From the NCBI GenBank assembly GCA_934476235.1, contig CAKSNL010000001.1, forward strand, positions 248,001-312,000: a stretch of DNA of 64,000 nucleotides, written 5' to 3'. Under the pieces are notes generated by a model that searched no databases, was not told the DNA's origin, and saw nothing but the letters and a program-made list of their open reading frames with translations. Within the stretch, counting starts at the first letter, position 1. Every line of letters starts with the position of its first letter. Made by a program: the position numbers and the translations under genes. Below are positions 32,343 to 40,790 of this stretch, in pieces. The DNA is from an uncultured Clostridia bacterium. Its GTDB lineage: Bacteria > Bacillota > Clostridia > CAKSNL01 > HGM11501.

Positions 32343-33392
32343 TTGAAAAAGACATACGCATACATAATTTTATCGTCACTGCTTTTATTTAATGCTATTT
32401 TGCGCTCATTCCCGCGCCAAAGCGAAATGCTTGGCGCTTTTGCCGTGTCAAAAAGCGTCCCGTCGCTTTCTTTGACTCCCGAAAAGCCGGACAGTCCCGA
32501 TTTTCTGTCGCTTTTCGTTTCAGCCAGCGCCGCGGCTTACGAGGGCAAAAAAAAAGAGCCTGAGGCTCCTTTGATTAATGAAACAAATCCCGCTCCGGCG
32601 AAAGAACCCGCATCGGTCGGCACCGTTCCCGAAAACATCAGTGAGACCAGCGTTATCAAGGGCAAAGAGAGTCTTTTGGGAATCGAGATAAACAACGAGA
32701 CCGGCTACGACCTATCGTCCGCCTATTCCCCGTCGCACATTGATATTGACAAAAACGGACCGTCCGTCCTGATACTGCACACCCACACGTCGGAATCATA
32801 CCGCCCCAGCGAAGGCTTTATCTATACCCCGACGGACAATGACCGCACTGAGGACCTTAACTTCAACGTCGCCAGAGTCGGCGCCCAGCTTTGCAAAAGC
32901 CTTAACGAGCTCGGAATTTACGCCATCCAGGACCCGACGATATGCGACTATCCGTCATACAACGGCTCATACAAAAAAATGCTCTCCGTCGCTGAGGCGG
33001 CAATGAAAAAATATCCGAGTATAAAAGTGGTTATAGACCTTCATCGCGACGCAATGGAGACAGGCGACGGAACAAAAATCAGTACCGTGGCAAGCATAAA
33101 CGGCGAAAAAGCCGCTCAGGTCATGCTTGTCGTCGGTACTGATGCAAACGGGCTTTACCATCCCTCGTGGCAGAGTAATTTTTCATTCGCGGCAGACCTT
33201 CAGAAAAGATGCGCCGAAATGTATCCCTCTCTGGCGCGCCCTTTAAATGTGCGCTGCGAGCGCTTTAACGGGCACATTTGCCCCAACGAGGTATTGATCG
33301 AGGTCGGCACGACAGGAAACACGCTTCCCGAAGCGCTCGTTTCCGCCCGTGCAATGGCAAACGTCATCGCCTCCGTCATGTCGGATAGCTGA
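32343..33392 (+). CDS. spoIIP: Stage II sporulation protein P
   Basis: 349-aa peptidoglycan amidase/endopeptidase acting with SpoIID and SpoIIM to drive engulfment. N-terminal membrane anchor (about 3-20), a proline/serine-rich stretch to about 110, then the SpoIIP domain with VLILHTHTSESYRPS, VVIDLHRDAME, YHPSWQSNFSFA and IEVGTTGNTLPEAL; the histidines and glutamate are zinc ligands and catalytic residues. Start is TTG at 32343 after AAAAGGAGG. It overlaps the end of the convergent HTH gene by 17 bases. Confidence 0.94.
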   Translation: MKKTYAYIILSSLLLFNAILRSFPRQSEMLGAFAVSKSVPSLSLTPEKPDSPDFLSLFVSASAAAYEGKKKEPEAPLINETNPAPAKEPASVGTVPENISETSVIKGKESLLGIEINNETGYDLSSAYSPSHIDIDKNGPSVLILHTHTSESYRPSEGFIYTPTDNDRTEDLNFNVARVGAQLCKSLNELGIYAIQDPTICDYPSYNGSYKKMLSVAEAAMKKYPSIKVVIDLHRDAMETGDGTKISTVASINGEKAAQVMLVVGTDANGLYHPSWQSNFSFAADLQKRCAEMYPSLARPLNVRCERFNGHICPNEVLIEVGTTGNTLPEALVSARAMANVIASVMSDS

Positions 33393-33987
33393 TAACCATG
33401 ACCACCGAGCCGAGAAATTCAATCTTCTTCTTTTTCGTATCAAGAACCTCTGTCGTTGTGGCAGAGCCCTCCGTATTTAAGTAAACAAGAGATCCGTCAA
33501 AGAACACCCGCCTTATCACGGGCTTTCCGCCGTCCACCGAAATGGCGGCAAGGTCGCCCGAAATTATGGGTTTATCCGGGTTTATCAAAACTTTATCGCC
33601 CTTGGTGATCTTGGCGCCGGACATAAGATCGTCCTTTGCCACAACGAAAAAGCAGTCCTTCATGCTTTTATAGCCGTAATTCCCGCAGATGTACTCGGTA
33701 GGTTTCTCGGGCTCCCCGTTTTCGTCCTTTTCAGGAAAATCGCGGAATACCGGTATTCTCGAAAGCGGCTCCGACATAGCCAGCTCCGTTTTCTTGCCGA
33801 GAAGATAATCAAGCGACACTCCGAGTGCGTCGGCAACCTTTGAAAGGTCCTCCCTCGGCAGCTCACTGTAGCCGGTTATGGCACGTCTCAAACTCATAAA
33901 GCCCACTCCTGCCTTTTCGGCAAGCTCTTTTTCCGTAAGCTTTTCCTTTCCCAAAAGCAATGCAATTCTGTCTCCCGGCGACATCAT
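33376..33987 (-). CDS. XRE-type repressor with a degenerate S24 (LexA-like) domain
   Basis: 203-aa regulator: HTH_3 domain at about 5-65 (ELAEKAGVGFMSLRRAITGYS) and an S24-like domain about 100-200. In active S24 proteins the nucleophile sits in a GDSM-type motif and a lysine follows on the next strand pair; here the matching segments read AKDDLMSGA and KPVIRRVFF, with neither residue at the expected place. It is therefore likely a non-cleaving sensor repressor. ATG is at 33987 or one codon later. Confidence 0.8.
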   Translation of the reverse strand: MMSPGDRIALLLGKEKLTEKELAEKAGVGFMSLRRAITGYSELPREDLSKVADALGVSLDYLLGKKTELAMSEPLSRIPVFRDFPEKDENGEPEKPTEYICGNYGYKSMKDCFFVVAKDDLMSGAKITKGDKVLINPDKPIISGDLAAISVDGGKPVIRRVFFDGSLVYLNTEGSATTTEVLDTKKKKIEFLGSVVMVISYPT

Positions 33988-34006
33988 AGTTTACACTTCC
34001 TTTTTG

Positions 34007-34939
34007 TTAATCGGCAAGGAAGAACATAACAAGAGAAACGCTCAGCCTGTTATTGTGCCAGTCAGAGAGGTCAATATAACCTTCCTCGCCGTTTTCTTTC
34101 TTTATTTTGACCTTTCCGTCGTCCGTTTCGGAAACGACCGAAAATACATCGTTTATTTTAAGCGGCATCATTTCCTCGCCCGCCGCGGGGTCAAAGTCCG
34201 CATGCGCAACCGCCATGCCCTTTTCTTTTAAGAGAAGATATTCCTCTTCATTTAATACATATCCCGACTCCATCATTTGCTTTGCCGAAAGAAGATTTGC
34301 TATCTCGCCGTAGGACGGATAGACGACCTTTCTTTCGCTTTCGTCAATCTTTTCAAATATGCCGTCATTTAATTTAAATGAGACCTCAAGACTCCACATT
34401 CCCACTCGTCCCCTCTCGGACAAGGTAAGAATGTTCTTGTCGTTCACATAAAGCGCCTGATCGTATCCCGTGAAAAAGCACTCGGCGATATTTCCGCCAT
34501 CGCTCTTAAATCCGAGCGCGCCCATATTTCCGTCCGTCACTTTTAACACACGCAAACACGAATCGTCCGAATCCTCTACAGTCAACACGGCAAGCTCCGT
34601 TATACCGTCGCCCGGGTCCATGTCGAGCGCATAAACCTTCGACAGTGTGCTTATATAAGCATTGCCGGAGGAATAAGAGTACCTGTCGGACGAAATCTCA
34701 AGCGCCCCGTCATTAACGCGGACAACTATCTCTTCCTCTATCCCGTCAGAATCAAGATCGTCTTTTAATATAACGCTGTCTGTCCCTGTATCGCTCCTCT
34801 CCCACAAAAGGTTGCACATCTTAGCGGGATCTAAAACTTCTTCCGGCTTATCCGGCGCCTTAATATCGTCATTTTTCTTATTTGCACACCCCGAAAGGCA
34901 CAAAATAAGCGCCAGAAAAACCAAAGTTAATTTTTTCAT
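34007..34939 (-). CDS. Lipoprotein with repeat-like acidic segments and SH3-like C terminus
   Basis: 310-aa lipoprotein: signal MKKLTLVFLALILCLSGC (Cys18). The region about 55-175 has calcium-site-like stretches, DDLDSDGIEEEIVV and DMDPGDGITELAVL, as in FG-GAP/VCBS-type repeats. The C-terminal part (KINDVFSVVSETDDGKVKIKKENGEEGYIDLSDW) resembles a bacterial SH3 domain. Unknown function at the cell surface. Upstream gene is the YerC-like regulator. Confidence 0.65.
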   Translation of the reverse strand: MKKLTLVFLALILCLSGCANKKNDDIKAPDKPEEVLDPAKMCNLLWERSDTGTDSVILKDDLDSDGIEEEIVVRVNDGALEISSDRYSYSSGNAYISTLSKVYALDMDPGDGITELAVLTVEDSDDSCLRVLKVTDGNMGALGFKSDGGNIAECFFTGYDQALYVNDKNILTLSERGRVGMWSLEVSFKLNDGIFEKIDESERKVVYPSYGEIANLLSAKQMMESGYVLNEEEYLLLKEKGMAVAHADFDPAAGEEMMPLKINDVFSVVSETDDGKVKIKKENGEEGYIDLSDWHNNRLSVSLVMFFLAD

Positions 34940-34956
34940 TTTCTTTCCCCTTTTTA

Positions 34957-35235
34957 TTAATTGTTCCCATACACCTTTCTATATCCCTTGCCGCGCTGAA
35001 CGCACGCGGAAACTCTGCTTAAGGTCGCCGACGATATGTCGGTCTCCTCAATCACCTGAGTATACGTTTTCCCCTCTGCCAAAAGCTTTGCCGCCCGAAG
35101 GCGCTGTGCCATTTTAAGTATCTCCTTATACGTGCAAAGGTCCAAAAAAAGCTCGCGGCAGTCCTCTGCACTTTCAATGCCGGAAATGACCGAATAAAGC
35201 TCATCGATCATTTCTTCGGTTACCTGATTCGCCAA
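34957..35235 (-). CDS. YerC/YecD family TrpR-related HTH protein
   Basis: 92-aa protein of the YerC/YecD (TrpR-like) family. LFLDLCTYKEILKMAQRLRAAKLLAEGKTYTQVIEETDISSATLSRV-type HTH is visible across residues 45-85. Start TTG at 35235 sits 7 bases after GGAGG; the upstream TTG (35250) is too close to the SD. Function in Firmicutes unsettled; suspected amino-acid-related regulator. Confidence 0.85.
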   Translation of the reverse strand: MANQVTEEMIDELYSVISGIESAEDCRELFLDLCTYKEILKMAQRLRAAKLLAEGKTYTQVIEETDISSATLSRVSACVQRGKGYRKVYGNN

Positions 35236-35259
35236 AAAAATCCCTCCCAAACACTAAAA

Positions 35260-36018
35260 CTACAGTATATCCTCTGCCTTCCTTAAGAAGTTCAGCGTTT
35301 TTTCGCTCGTCGGATTCAAAAATACCTCATCCGGCGTCCCGGCTTCCTCAATCACCCCGTCAGCCATGAATATCACCTTGTCGGACACGCTTCTTGCAAA
35401 GTCCATCTCGTGCGTCACGACAATCATCGTCCTGTCGCTGCTCTTTAAGCTCCTTATGACCTTTAAGACCTCACCGGTAAGCTCCGGGTCAAGCGCGCTC
35501 GTCGGCTCGTCAAAGCACAGTATATCGGGGCTTAATGCAAGTGCGCGCGCAATCGCCACTCTCTGCTGCTGACCGCCGGAAAGCTGGCACGGATAAAAGT
35601 CAAGCTTTTCCGAAAGTCCGACCCTGTCTATCAGCGAAAGGGCGTTTTCCCTTATTTTTTCGACCGGTGCGATTTTAAGTAACTTCGGTGCAAGCATCAC
35701 ATTTTCCAAAACAGAATACTGCGGAAAAAGGTTAAACGACTGAAACACCATTCCGAAATGAAGTCTGTTTTCCTTAATGTCCTTTTCCTTCATTTCTTTG
35801 TTTTTAGAGCCGTCATAAATAACCTTGCCGTCAACCGCGATCGTTCCCGCATCCGCAAACTCAAGGAAATTAAGGCACCTTAAAAGCGTCGTCTTCCCGC
35901 TTCCGGACGAACCGATAATGCTTAAAACCTCGCCCTTTTCAAGCGAAAAATCAATGCCCTTTAACACTTCGGTCTTTCCGAAGCTCTTTTTTAAATTTGT
36001 AACTTCCAATATCGCCAT
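35260..36018 (-). CDS. Polar amino acid ABC transporter ATP-binding protein
   Basis: 252-aa ABC ATPase of the GlnQ/HisP group: Walker A GSSGSGKTTLLR at about 36, Q-loop MVFQSFNLFP, signature LSGGQQQRVAIARAL, Walker B DILCFDEPTSALDPEL and the H-loop VTHEMDFA. Works with the permease upstream and the binding protein further upstream. Confidence 0.95.
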   Translation of the reverse strand: MAILEVTNLKKSFGKTEVLKGIDFSLEKGEVLSIIGSSGSGKTTLLRCLNFLEFADAGTIAVDGKVIYDGSKNKEMKEKDIKENRLHFGMVFQSFNLFPQYSVLENVMLAPKLLKIAPVEKIRENALSLIDRVGLSEKLDFYPCQLSGGQQQRVAIARALALSPDILCFDEPTSALDPELTGEVLKVIRSLKSSDRTMIVVTHEMDFARSVSDKVIFMADGVIEEAGTPDEVFLNPTSEKTLNFLRKAEDIL

Positions 36019-36021
36019 AAC

Positions 36022-36735
36022 TTACAAGCTCCTGAAATAACTCATATTTTTCTCGATGCGCGAGAAAAGCACCGTCAAAAGTCCGTTAAATATAAGATAG
36101 TAAACCGCCGTGAAGAATAAGGGCCATATCTGCCCGGAAATGCCCTGCGAGCCCTTCATGAACGCCTGACCCGCCCAGATGACCTCCTGAAGCGCGATGA
36201 TTCTTGCAAGCGAAGTGTCCTTCACCAGCGTTATTATCTCGTTCGCCATCGGCGGCAGAATACGCTTTACCATCTGCTTTAATGTAATGTTGAAAAAAAT
36301 CTGCGGCTTGGACAAGCCCAGAACAAGTCCCGCCTCGGTCTGCCCCTGCGGCACGCCCTGAATTCCGCCTCTGTATATCTCCGAAAAATAGCATGCGTAG
36401 TTTATGATGAAGGCAACGGACGCTGCAAAGAACCTTCCGCCTTCGCCGCCGCCCCAGATAGGCTTACCCATGACAAGCCCGGGGAAAAAGTAAATTATTA
36501 AAAGCTGAATCATCAAAGGCGAACCGCGCACGATCCAGACAATGACCTTCGTCAGCCCCGAAAGCGGACGAAAGCGCGACATGGAGCCGAACGAGATTAT
36601 AAGCCCTAAAGGAATCGCGCCGACAAGCGTTACAAAAAAGAGCTTTAAGGTCTGCAAAAAGCCTGTGTTAAGCGCGGCAAAAACGACCGGGAACTGCTCC
36701 TTCACCAGTATAATGAAGTTAAAAAATCTTTCCAT
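36022..36735 (-). CDS. Polar amino acid ABC transporter permease
   Basis: 237-aa HisM/GlnP-type permease with TM segments and the family start FFVTLVGAIPLGLIISFG, plus the coupling-loop motif containing EIYRGGIQGVPQGQTEAGLVLG. ATG at 36735 after AAGGATTTTTGATT. It is 3 bases before the ATPase gene. Confidence 0.93.
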   Translation of the reverse strand: MERFFNFIILVKEQFPVVFAALNTGFLQTLKLFFVTLVGAIPLGLIISFGSMSRFRPLSGLTKVIVWIVRGSPLMIQLLIIYFFPGLVMGKPIWGGGEGGRFFAASVAFIINYACYFSEIYRGGIQGVPQGQTEAGLVLGLSKPQIFFNITLKQMVKRILPPMANEIITLVKDTSLARIIALQEVIWAGQAFMKGSQGISGQIWPLFFTAVYYLIFNGLLTVLFSRIEKNMSYFRSL

Positions 36736-36757
36736 AATCAAAAATCCTTACACCAAA

Positions 36758-36789
36758 GCAGAAAGCGCTTATTTTAAGGCGCTTTCTGC
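36758..36789 (-). terminator. Hairpin between binding protein and permease genes
   Basis: Perfect 11-bp stem GCAGAAAGCGC/GCGCTTTCTGC with a 10-base loop, without a U-tract. Such hairpins after SBP genes commonly stabilise or attenuate the message so that the binding protein is made in excess. Confidence 0.65.
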
Positions 36790-36808
36790 CGGTAGTTTGT
36801 TTTATTAC

Positions 36809-37606
36809 TTATTTAATTAAAGCTGCCTGAACTCCGTAGGTTTCCGCGCACTTTTCGGTCAAGCCGTTTTCATTTGACTCTTTGAAGAACTTGTCAAGCT
36901 CTAAAGCAAGGTCAGAACCCTTTCTGAAGCCGACACCGTACTTCTCGTCGTTAAGACCGAAGGTGTAGGTAAGGTTTTCATAACCCGTTCCCTCGCCGAC
37001 CATCGCGGCTGCCATGAGCGAGTCAATTATCGCCGCGTCGCAGCTTCCTGCCGCAACCTCCATAAGCGCCGTTGCCTGATCCTTAACCTCTGTGTAGTTA
37101 AATCCGTTTTCAACCGCCATGTCATATCCTGCGGAACCCGCCTCAACCGCGAAGTTAAGCTCCTTGCAGTCCTCAGCCTTTGTGTAGGAATCCTTCTTGT
37201 CGGAAGGAACGATGACAACCTGCTGGTTATTGCAGTAGGGCGCCGAGCAAGCCATTGAGCTCGTAACCTCGTCCGTCAGCGTCATTCCGTTCCATACACA
37301 GTCGATCGACTTTCCGTCAAGCTCCATTATCTTGTTGTCCCAGTCGATCTCAACGAACTCAACATTTACGCCTAAGTACTCAGAGAATGCCTTTGCCATA
37401 TCCGCGTCAAATCCGATCCATTCGCCGTTCTCATCTTTGTAATCCATCGGCTCGAACTCTGTGATTCCGACTACAAGTGTTCCTTTGTCCTTGACATACT
37501 GCATATCCGAAGTTACACCAGTCGAATCGTCCTCTGTCTTCTTGCCGCATCCTGCGAATGCAACAACCATTGCCATTGCCAATAAAATTGCTAATACCTT
37601 TTTCAT
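36809..37606 (-). CDS. Polar amino acid ABC transporter substrate-binding lipoprotein
   Basis: 265-aa lipoprotein of the SBP_bac_3 family. Signal peptide with lipobox FAGC (Cys20 region), then GTLVVGITEFEPMDYKDENG, FDADMAKAF, DWDNKIMELDGKSIDCVWNGMT and the inter-lobe hinge typical of glutamine/cystine/histidine binders. The ATG at 37606 follows AAAGGA. Exact amino acid not deducible. Confidence 0.93.
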   Translation of the reverse strand: MKKVLAILLAMAMVVAFAGCGKKTEDDSTGVTSDMQYVKDKGTLVVGITEFEPMDYKDENGEWIGFDADMAKAFSEYLGVNVEFVEIDWDNKIMELDGKSIDCVWNGMTLTDEVTSSMACSAPYCNNQQVVIVPSDKKDSYTKAEDCKELNFAVEAGSAGYDMAVENGFNYTEVKDQATALMEVAAGSCDAAIIDSLMAAAMVGEGTGYENLTYTFGLNDEKYGVGFRKGSDLALELDKFFKESNENGLTEKCAETYGVQAALIK

Positions 37607-37639
37607 TTTTTTCAACATCCTTTCGTTTTGTATGTCTAT

Positions 37640-37668
37640 ATTATACTTCATCAAGCTAAAGTTGTAAA
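37640..37668 (-). promoter_or_regulatory. Sigma-A promoter of the amino acid ABC operon
   Basis: Minus-strand TTTACA (37663-37668), 17-bp spacer, TATAAT (37640-37645). Confidence 0.8.
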
Positions 37669-37713
37669 GTGTTTTTTTCAATTTTTTTCATCTTTGTGAC
37701 AACTGCACATAAA

Positions 37714-37738
37714 AAAAGCGCGGTTTTGCCGCGCTTTT
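37714..37738 (-). terminator. Terminator of the mscS-like gene
   Basis: 10-bp stem AAAAGCGCGG/CCGCGCTTTT, 5-base loop, continuing T-rich on the minus strand. Confidence 0.85.
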
Positions 37739-37761
37739 GTGCACTAAAGTGATAAAGCAAC

Positions 37762-38568
37762 CTATTTTTGCACGTTAACGTCCATATGCGGGTAAGGAAT
37801 CTCGATATTTTCCGAGTCAAACGCACGCTTAACGTCCTCCGTCAGCGCATAGTAAACATTCCAGTAATCCTCTTTTTTGCACCACACGCGAAGGATATAT
37901 TCGACCGCACTGTCCTGATGCGCGCTCACCGCTGTGAACGGCGCGGGATCCTTTAACACCTTGTCATTATTCTCAGCCGTTTTTATAAGCGCAGCCTTGA
38001 CCGTGTCGATATCTGCGTCATACGACGCGGTGAACTTTAAGTCCACCCTCCGCTCCGGCTTTGACGAAACGTTGACAACGGACTGATTGGAAATAGTGCC
38101 GTTGGGAATGACAACTATGCGGTTATCGCCCGTCACAAGTTTGGTGTAGAAAATGCCGATATCGGTCACCGTGCCCTCAAGCGAGCCCGAAACCACATAA
38201 TCGCCGACCGCGAAGGGCTTGAACACCATGATAATGATTCCGCCGGCAAGGTTTGCAAGGCTGCCCTGAAGCGAAAGACCCAGAGCAAGTCCGGCAGAGC
38301 CCAAAACCGTGATTACCGATGTCATCGGAACCCCGAGGTAGCCCGCAACGGTTATTACCAGGATGACCTTAAGAGCAATGTTTAAAAAGCTTACGAAAAA
38401 GCTTTTTAAACTCTTATCCATGTGCGGTGCCTTCTGCCCGGCAACCGCCTTTGTCAGCACCTTGATAAGCTTAAAGCCGATCAAAAGAATTATGATTGCC
38501 AGAGCAAGCTTGATTCCCGCACTTGTGCAAAATTCAATGACCTTTTCAAGAATTTTTTCGTAGTCCAT
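37762..38568 (-). CDS. Small-conductance mechanosensitive channel (MscS family)
   Basis: 268-aa channel: two to three N-terminal TM helices, pore helix with VLGSAGLALGLSLQGSLANLAGGI (glycine/alanine packing as in MscS TM3), then the beta domain FKPFAVGDYVVSG and PNGTISNQSVVN. Opens under membrane tension to release osmolytes. Normal length. The nearby upstream neighbour is a GH42 gene on the same strand. Confidence 0.94.
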   Translation of the reverse strand: MDYEKILEKVIEFCTSAGIKLALAIIILLIGFKLIKVLTKAVAGQKAPHMDKSLKSFFVSFLNIALKVILVITVAGYLGVPMTSVITVLGSAGLALGLSLQGSLANLAGGIIIMVFKPFAVGDYVVSGSLEGTVTDIGIFYTKLVTGDNRIVVIPNGTISNQSVVNVSSKPERRVDLKFTASYDADIDTVKAALIKTAENNDKVLKDPAPFTAVSAHQDSAVEYILRVWCKKEDYWNVYYALTEDVKRAFDSENIEIPYPHMDVNVQK

Positions 38569-38639
38569 TTTTTCACGTCCTTTTCATTTTGTCACTAATA
38601 TAATTTCGACGCGAAAACCCTTTTTCCTTTATAAGCGGC

Positions 38640-40682
38640 TCATTTTTCAGAGTACACCGCAAAGCCTTCCGGTCCGATTACGACTTCTCCCGATTCCGTC
38701 CTTTCATCTATGATATTTAAAAGCTCCTTTGAAAGCGTGCACTTTTTCTCCTCATCGGTGTAATTTACCGCGAAATAATACTTTTCGCCGTCCCCCTCGC
38801 GCTTTGTTATGTGCACGCCAGGCTCCGCCGTTATTTCCGATATCGGGAAAACCGCGTGCTCCTTTGAGATGTCCGAAATAAATTCATTTGTAAATTCCGC
38901 GTCCGGCATAAACCCTATGTAATACGCCGTGCCCTTGCCGTACTTATGCTTTGTCACCGCCGGGGTGCCCTTGTAATAGTCGCTCTCATACTCGGCGAGC
39001 GTTTCCGCTCCTTTAGGCTTTATAACCTCGGCAATATGCGTCAGGGGATATGACTTGCCCTTATAATTAACGGAATTTTTGCCGGGAACCGTCTCGTACG
39101 AATCCACCTCGTCGACCCTCAGACCGAAAACAGAGGAAAGCCCGAGTGCCGGAACTCCGCCGAGATAGCAAAGATCGTTTTTGTCCGCAAAAGCGGTCAG
39201 ATATGTGCTTATTAAAATTCCTCCGTTTTTCACATAGTCCTTTATTTTTTCGGCAAGCGCCTCATCCATTAAATACGGAACGTTTAAGCAGAGAATTTTG
39301 TATTTTGAAAAGTCCTCGGAATAGGGAATTATGTCCGCCGGGATGTTTTCCTTCATAAATGCGCCGAAAAGCCTTTTTGACGTTGCTTCATAACCGTTTT
39401 TTGACATGTTCCAGGTTATGTCCGCCACTCCGTCAAGCGCCCAGCCTGTTTCATAGTCATGCGTTACCGCTACATGGGACCTTATGCCGCAGCCTGCGAC
39501 CGGCGCTGCCTTTTCCAAAATTTCGCCGATTTTTGCAACGGCTCCGAAAACGCGCGTATCCTCTTTTCCGTAGTGGTCAACGACCGCGCCGTGAAGCTTT
39601 TCGTAGCCTCCTCTGCCCTTTCGCCACTGAAAATAGCCTATCATGTCCGCACCGTTGGCAACGCAGCCGACCGCCTCCATAATCTGTGTCTCGGTCGATT
39701 TTATCTTTCCGAAGGTCATTCCGCCGGCGTTGATACCGGGTGCGCTCTCCATTATCATGAACGGTTTCCCGCCCTTCATTCCGCGGTAGAGCGCGCCCAG
39801 ATACGCCGTTCTTAATGCATGAGCCGCAAAATTGCCGTGCCACTGCGGATAAAAGTCATACGATGTCCGGTCGAGAATTTCCGCCATTTTATAGTGGTCG
39901 TAGCCGGCAAATTCGCACATGCAGTTCGTCGTTATCGGCTTGTCGGAATATTTTCTTATAATGTCCGCCTCGCTTTTTGCAAAATCGACCGTCATATCGG
40001 AAACGAAGCGCTTCCAGTCAAGGTTTAAGCCCATCGTCGCCTTCTCTCCGTTGTCAAGCGGAGGCTCCACCTCGTCAAAGCTGTTATAGCGGTGGCTCCA
40101 GAAGCGCGCCCACCAGGCGTGATTTAATTTTTCAATGTCGTTGCCATAGCGCTCACGGAGCCAGTCCTTAAATTTCTCTGTGCACAAAGGGCAATAGCAC
40201 GCGCCGTTGTATTCGTTCGAAAGGTGCCATGCGGCAACAGCCGGATTTTTGCCGTAACGTTTTGCCAAAAGCTCGTCAATTATCCTGACCTTTTCGCGGT
40301 AAACGGGCGATGTGTAGCAATGATTGTGGCGGTTGCAGAAATGAAGCCTTGTTCCGTTCTGCAAAACGCGCAAAACCTCGGGATATTTTTGTGCCATCCA
40401 GCGCGGTCTGGCTCCCGAAGGCGTCGCAAGTATAACCCTTCCGCCAGATGAATACACCTTATCTATTATCTCGTCCAGCCACGAAAAGTCGAAAACGCCC
40501 TCCTCCTTTTCAATTTCAGCCCACGAGAAAATGCCGACCGTCATCTCATTACAGTGCGCTTTTTTCATAAGGCGCATATCCTCGTCCCATATCTCTTTTG
40601 TGTCCATCCACTGCTCGGGGTTATAGTCGCCTCCGTGCATAATCTTCGGAAAGCTTTTATCAATAAGCTCGAATTTTTTCAT
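38640..40682 (-). CDS. Beta-galactosidase, GH42
   Basis: About 680-aa cytoplasmic enzyme. N-terminal TIM barrel starts GGDYNPEQWMD; acid/base glutamate in AAWHLSNEYNG (about 155-165) and nucleophile glutamate in FMIMESAPG (about 310); then the trimerisation (glutamine-amidotransferase-like) domain from about 385 and a C-terminal beta domain. Cysteines at CYCPLC match the zinc site of some GH42. Hydrolyses beta-galactosides, probably from dietary or plant glycans. ATGs at 40682/40685 follow GGGAG. Confidence 0.92.
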   Translation of the reverse strand: MKKFELIDKSFPKIMHGGDYNPEQWMDTKEIWDEDMRLMKKAHCNEMTVGIFSWAEIEKEEGVFDFSWLDEIIDKVYSSGGRVILATPSGARPRWMAQKYPEVLRVLQNGTRLHFCNRHNHCYTSPVYREKVRIIDELLAKRYGKNPAVAAWHLSNEYNGACYCPLCTEKFKDWLRERYGNDIEKLNHAWWARFWSHRYNSFDEVEPPLDNGEKATMGLNLDWKRFVSDMTVDFAKSEADIIRKYSDKPITTNCMCEFAGYDHYKMAEILDRTSYDFYPQWHGNFAAHALRTAYLGALYRGMKGGKPFMIMESAPGINAGGMTFGKIKSTETQIMEAVGCVANGADMIGYFQWRKGRGGYEKLHGAVVDHYGKEDTRVFGAVAKIGEILEKAAPVAGCGIRSHVAVTHDYETGWALDGVADITWNMSKNGYEATSKRLFGAFMKENIPADIIPYSEDFSKYKILCLNVPYLMDEALAEKIKDYVKNGGILISTYLTAFADKNDLCYLGGVPALGLSSVFGLRVDEVDSYETVPGKNSVNYKGKSYPLTHIAEVIKPKGAETLAEYESDYYKGTPAVTKHKYGKGTAYYIGFMPDAEFTNEFISDISKEHAVFPISEITAEPGVHITKREGDGEKYYFAVNYTDEEKKCTLSKELLNIIDERTESGEVVIGPEGFAVYSEK

Positions 40683-40755
40683 CATTATCACTCCCTTATC
40701 TTTATTTTAGCACCGAAGAGAGCGTTAGTCTATATAACATTTCTGATTTAAATAT

Positions 40756-40785
40756 AAAAATCCCGTCGTTTCCGACAGGATTTTT
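40756..40785 (-). terminator. Terminator of the FAD oxidoreductase gene
   Basis: 13-bp stem AAAAATCCTGTCG/CGACGGGATTTTT with GAAA tetraloop on the minus strand. Confidence 0.88.
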
Positions 40786-40790
40786 TAATA

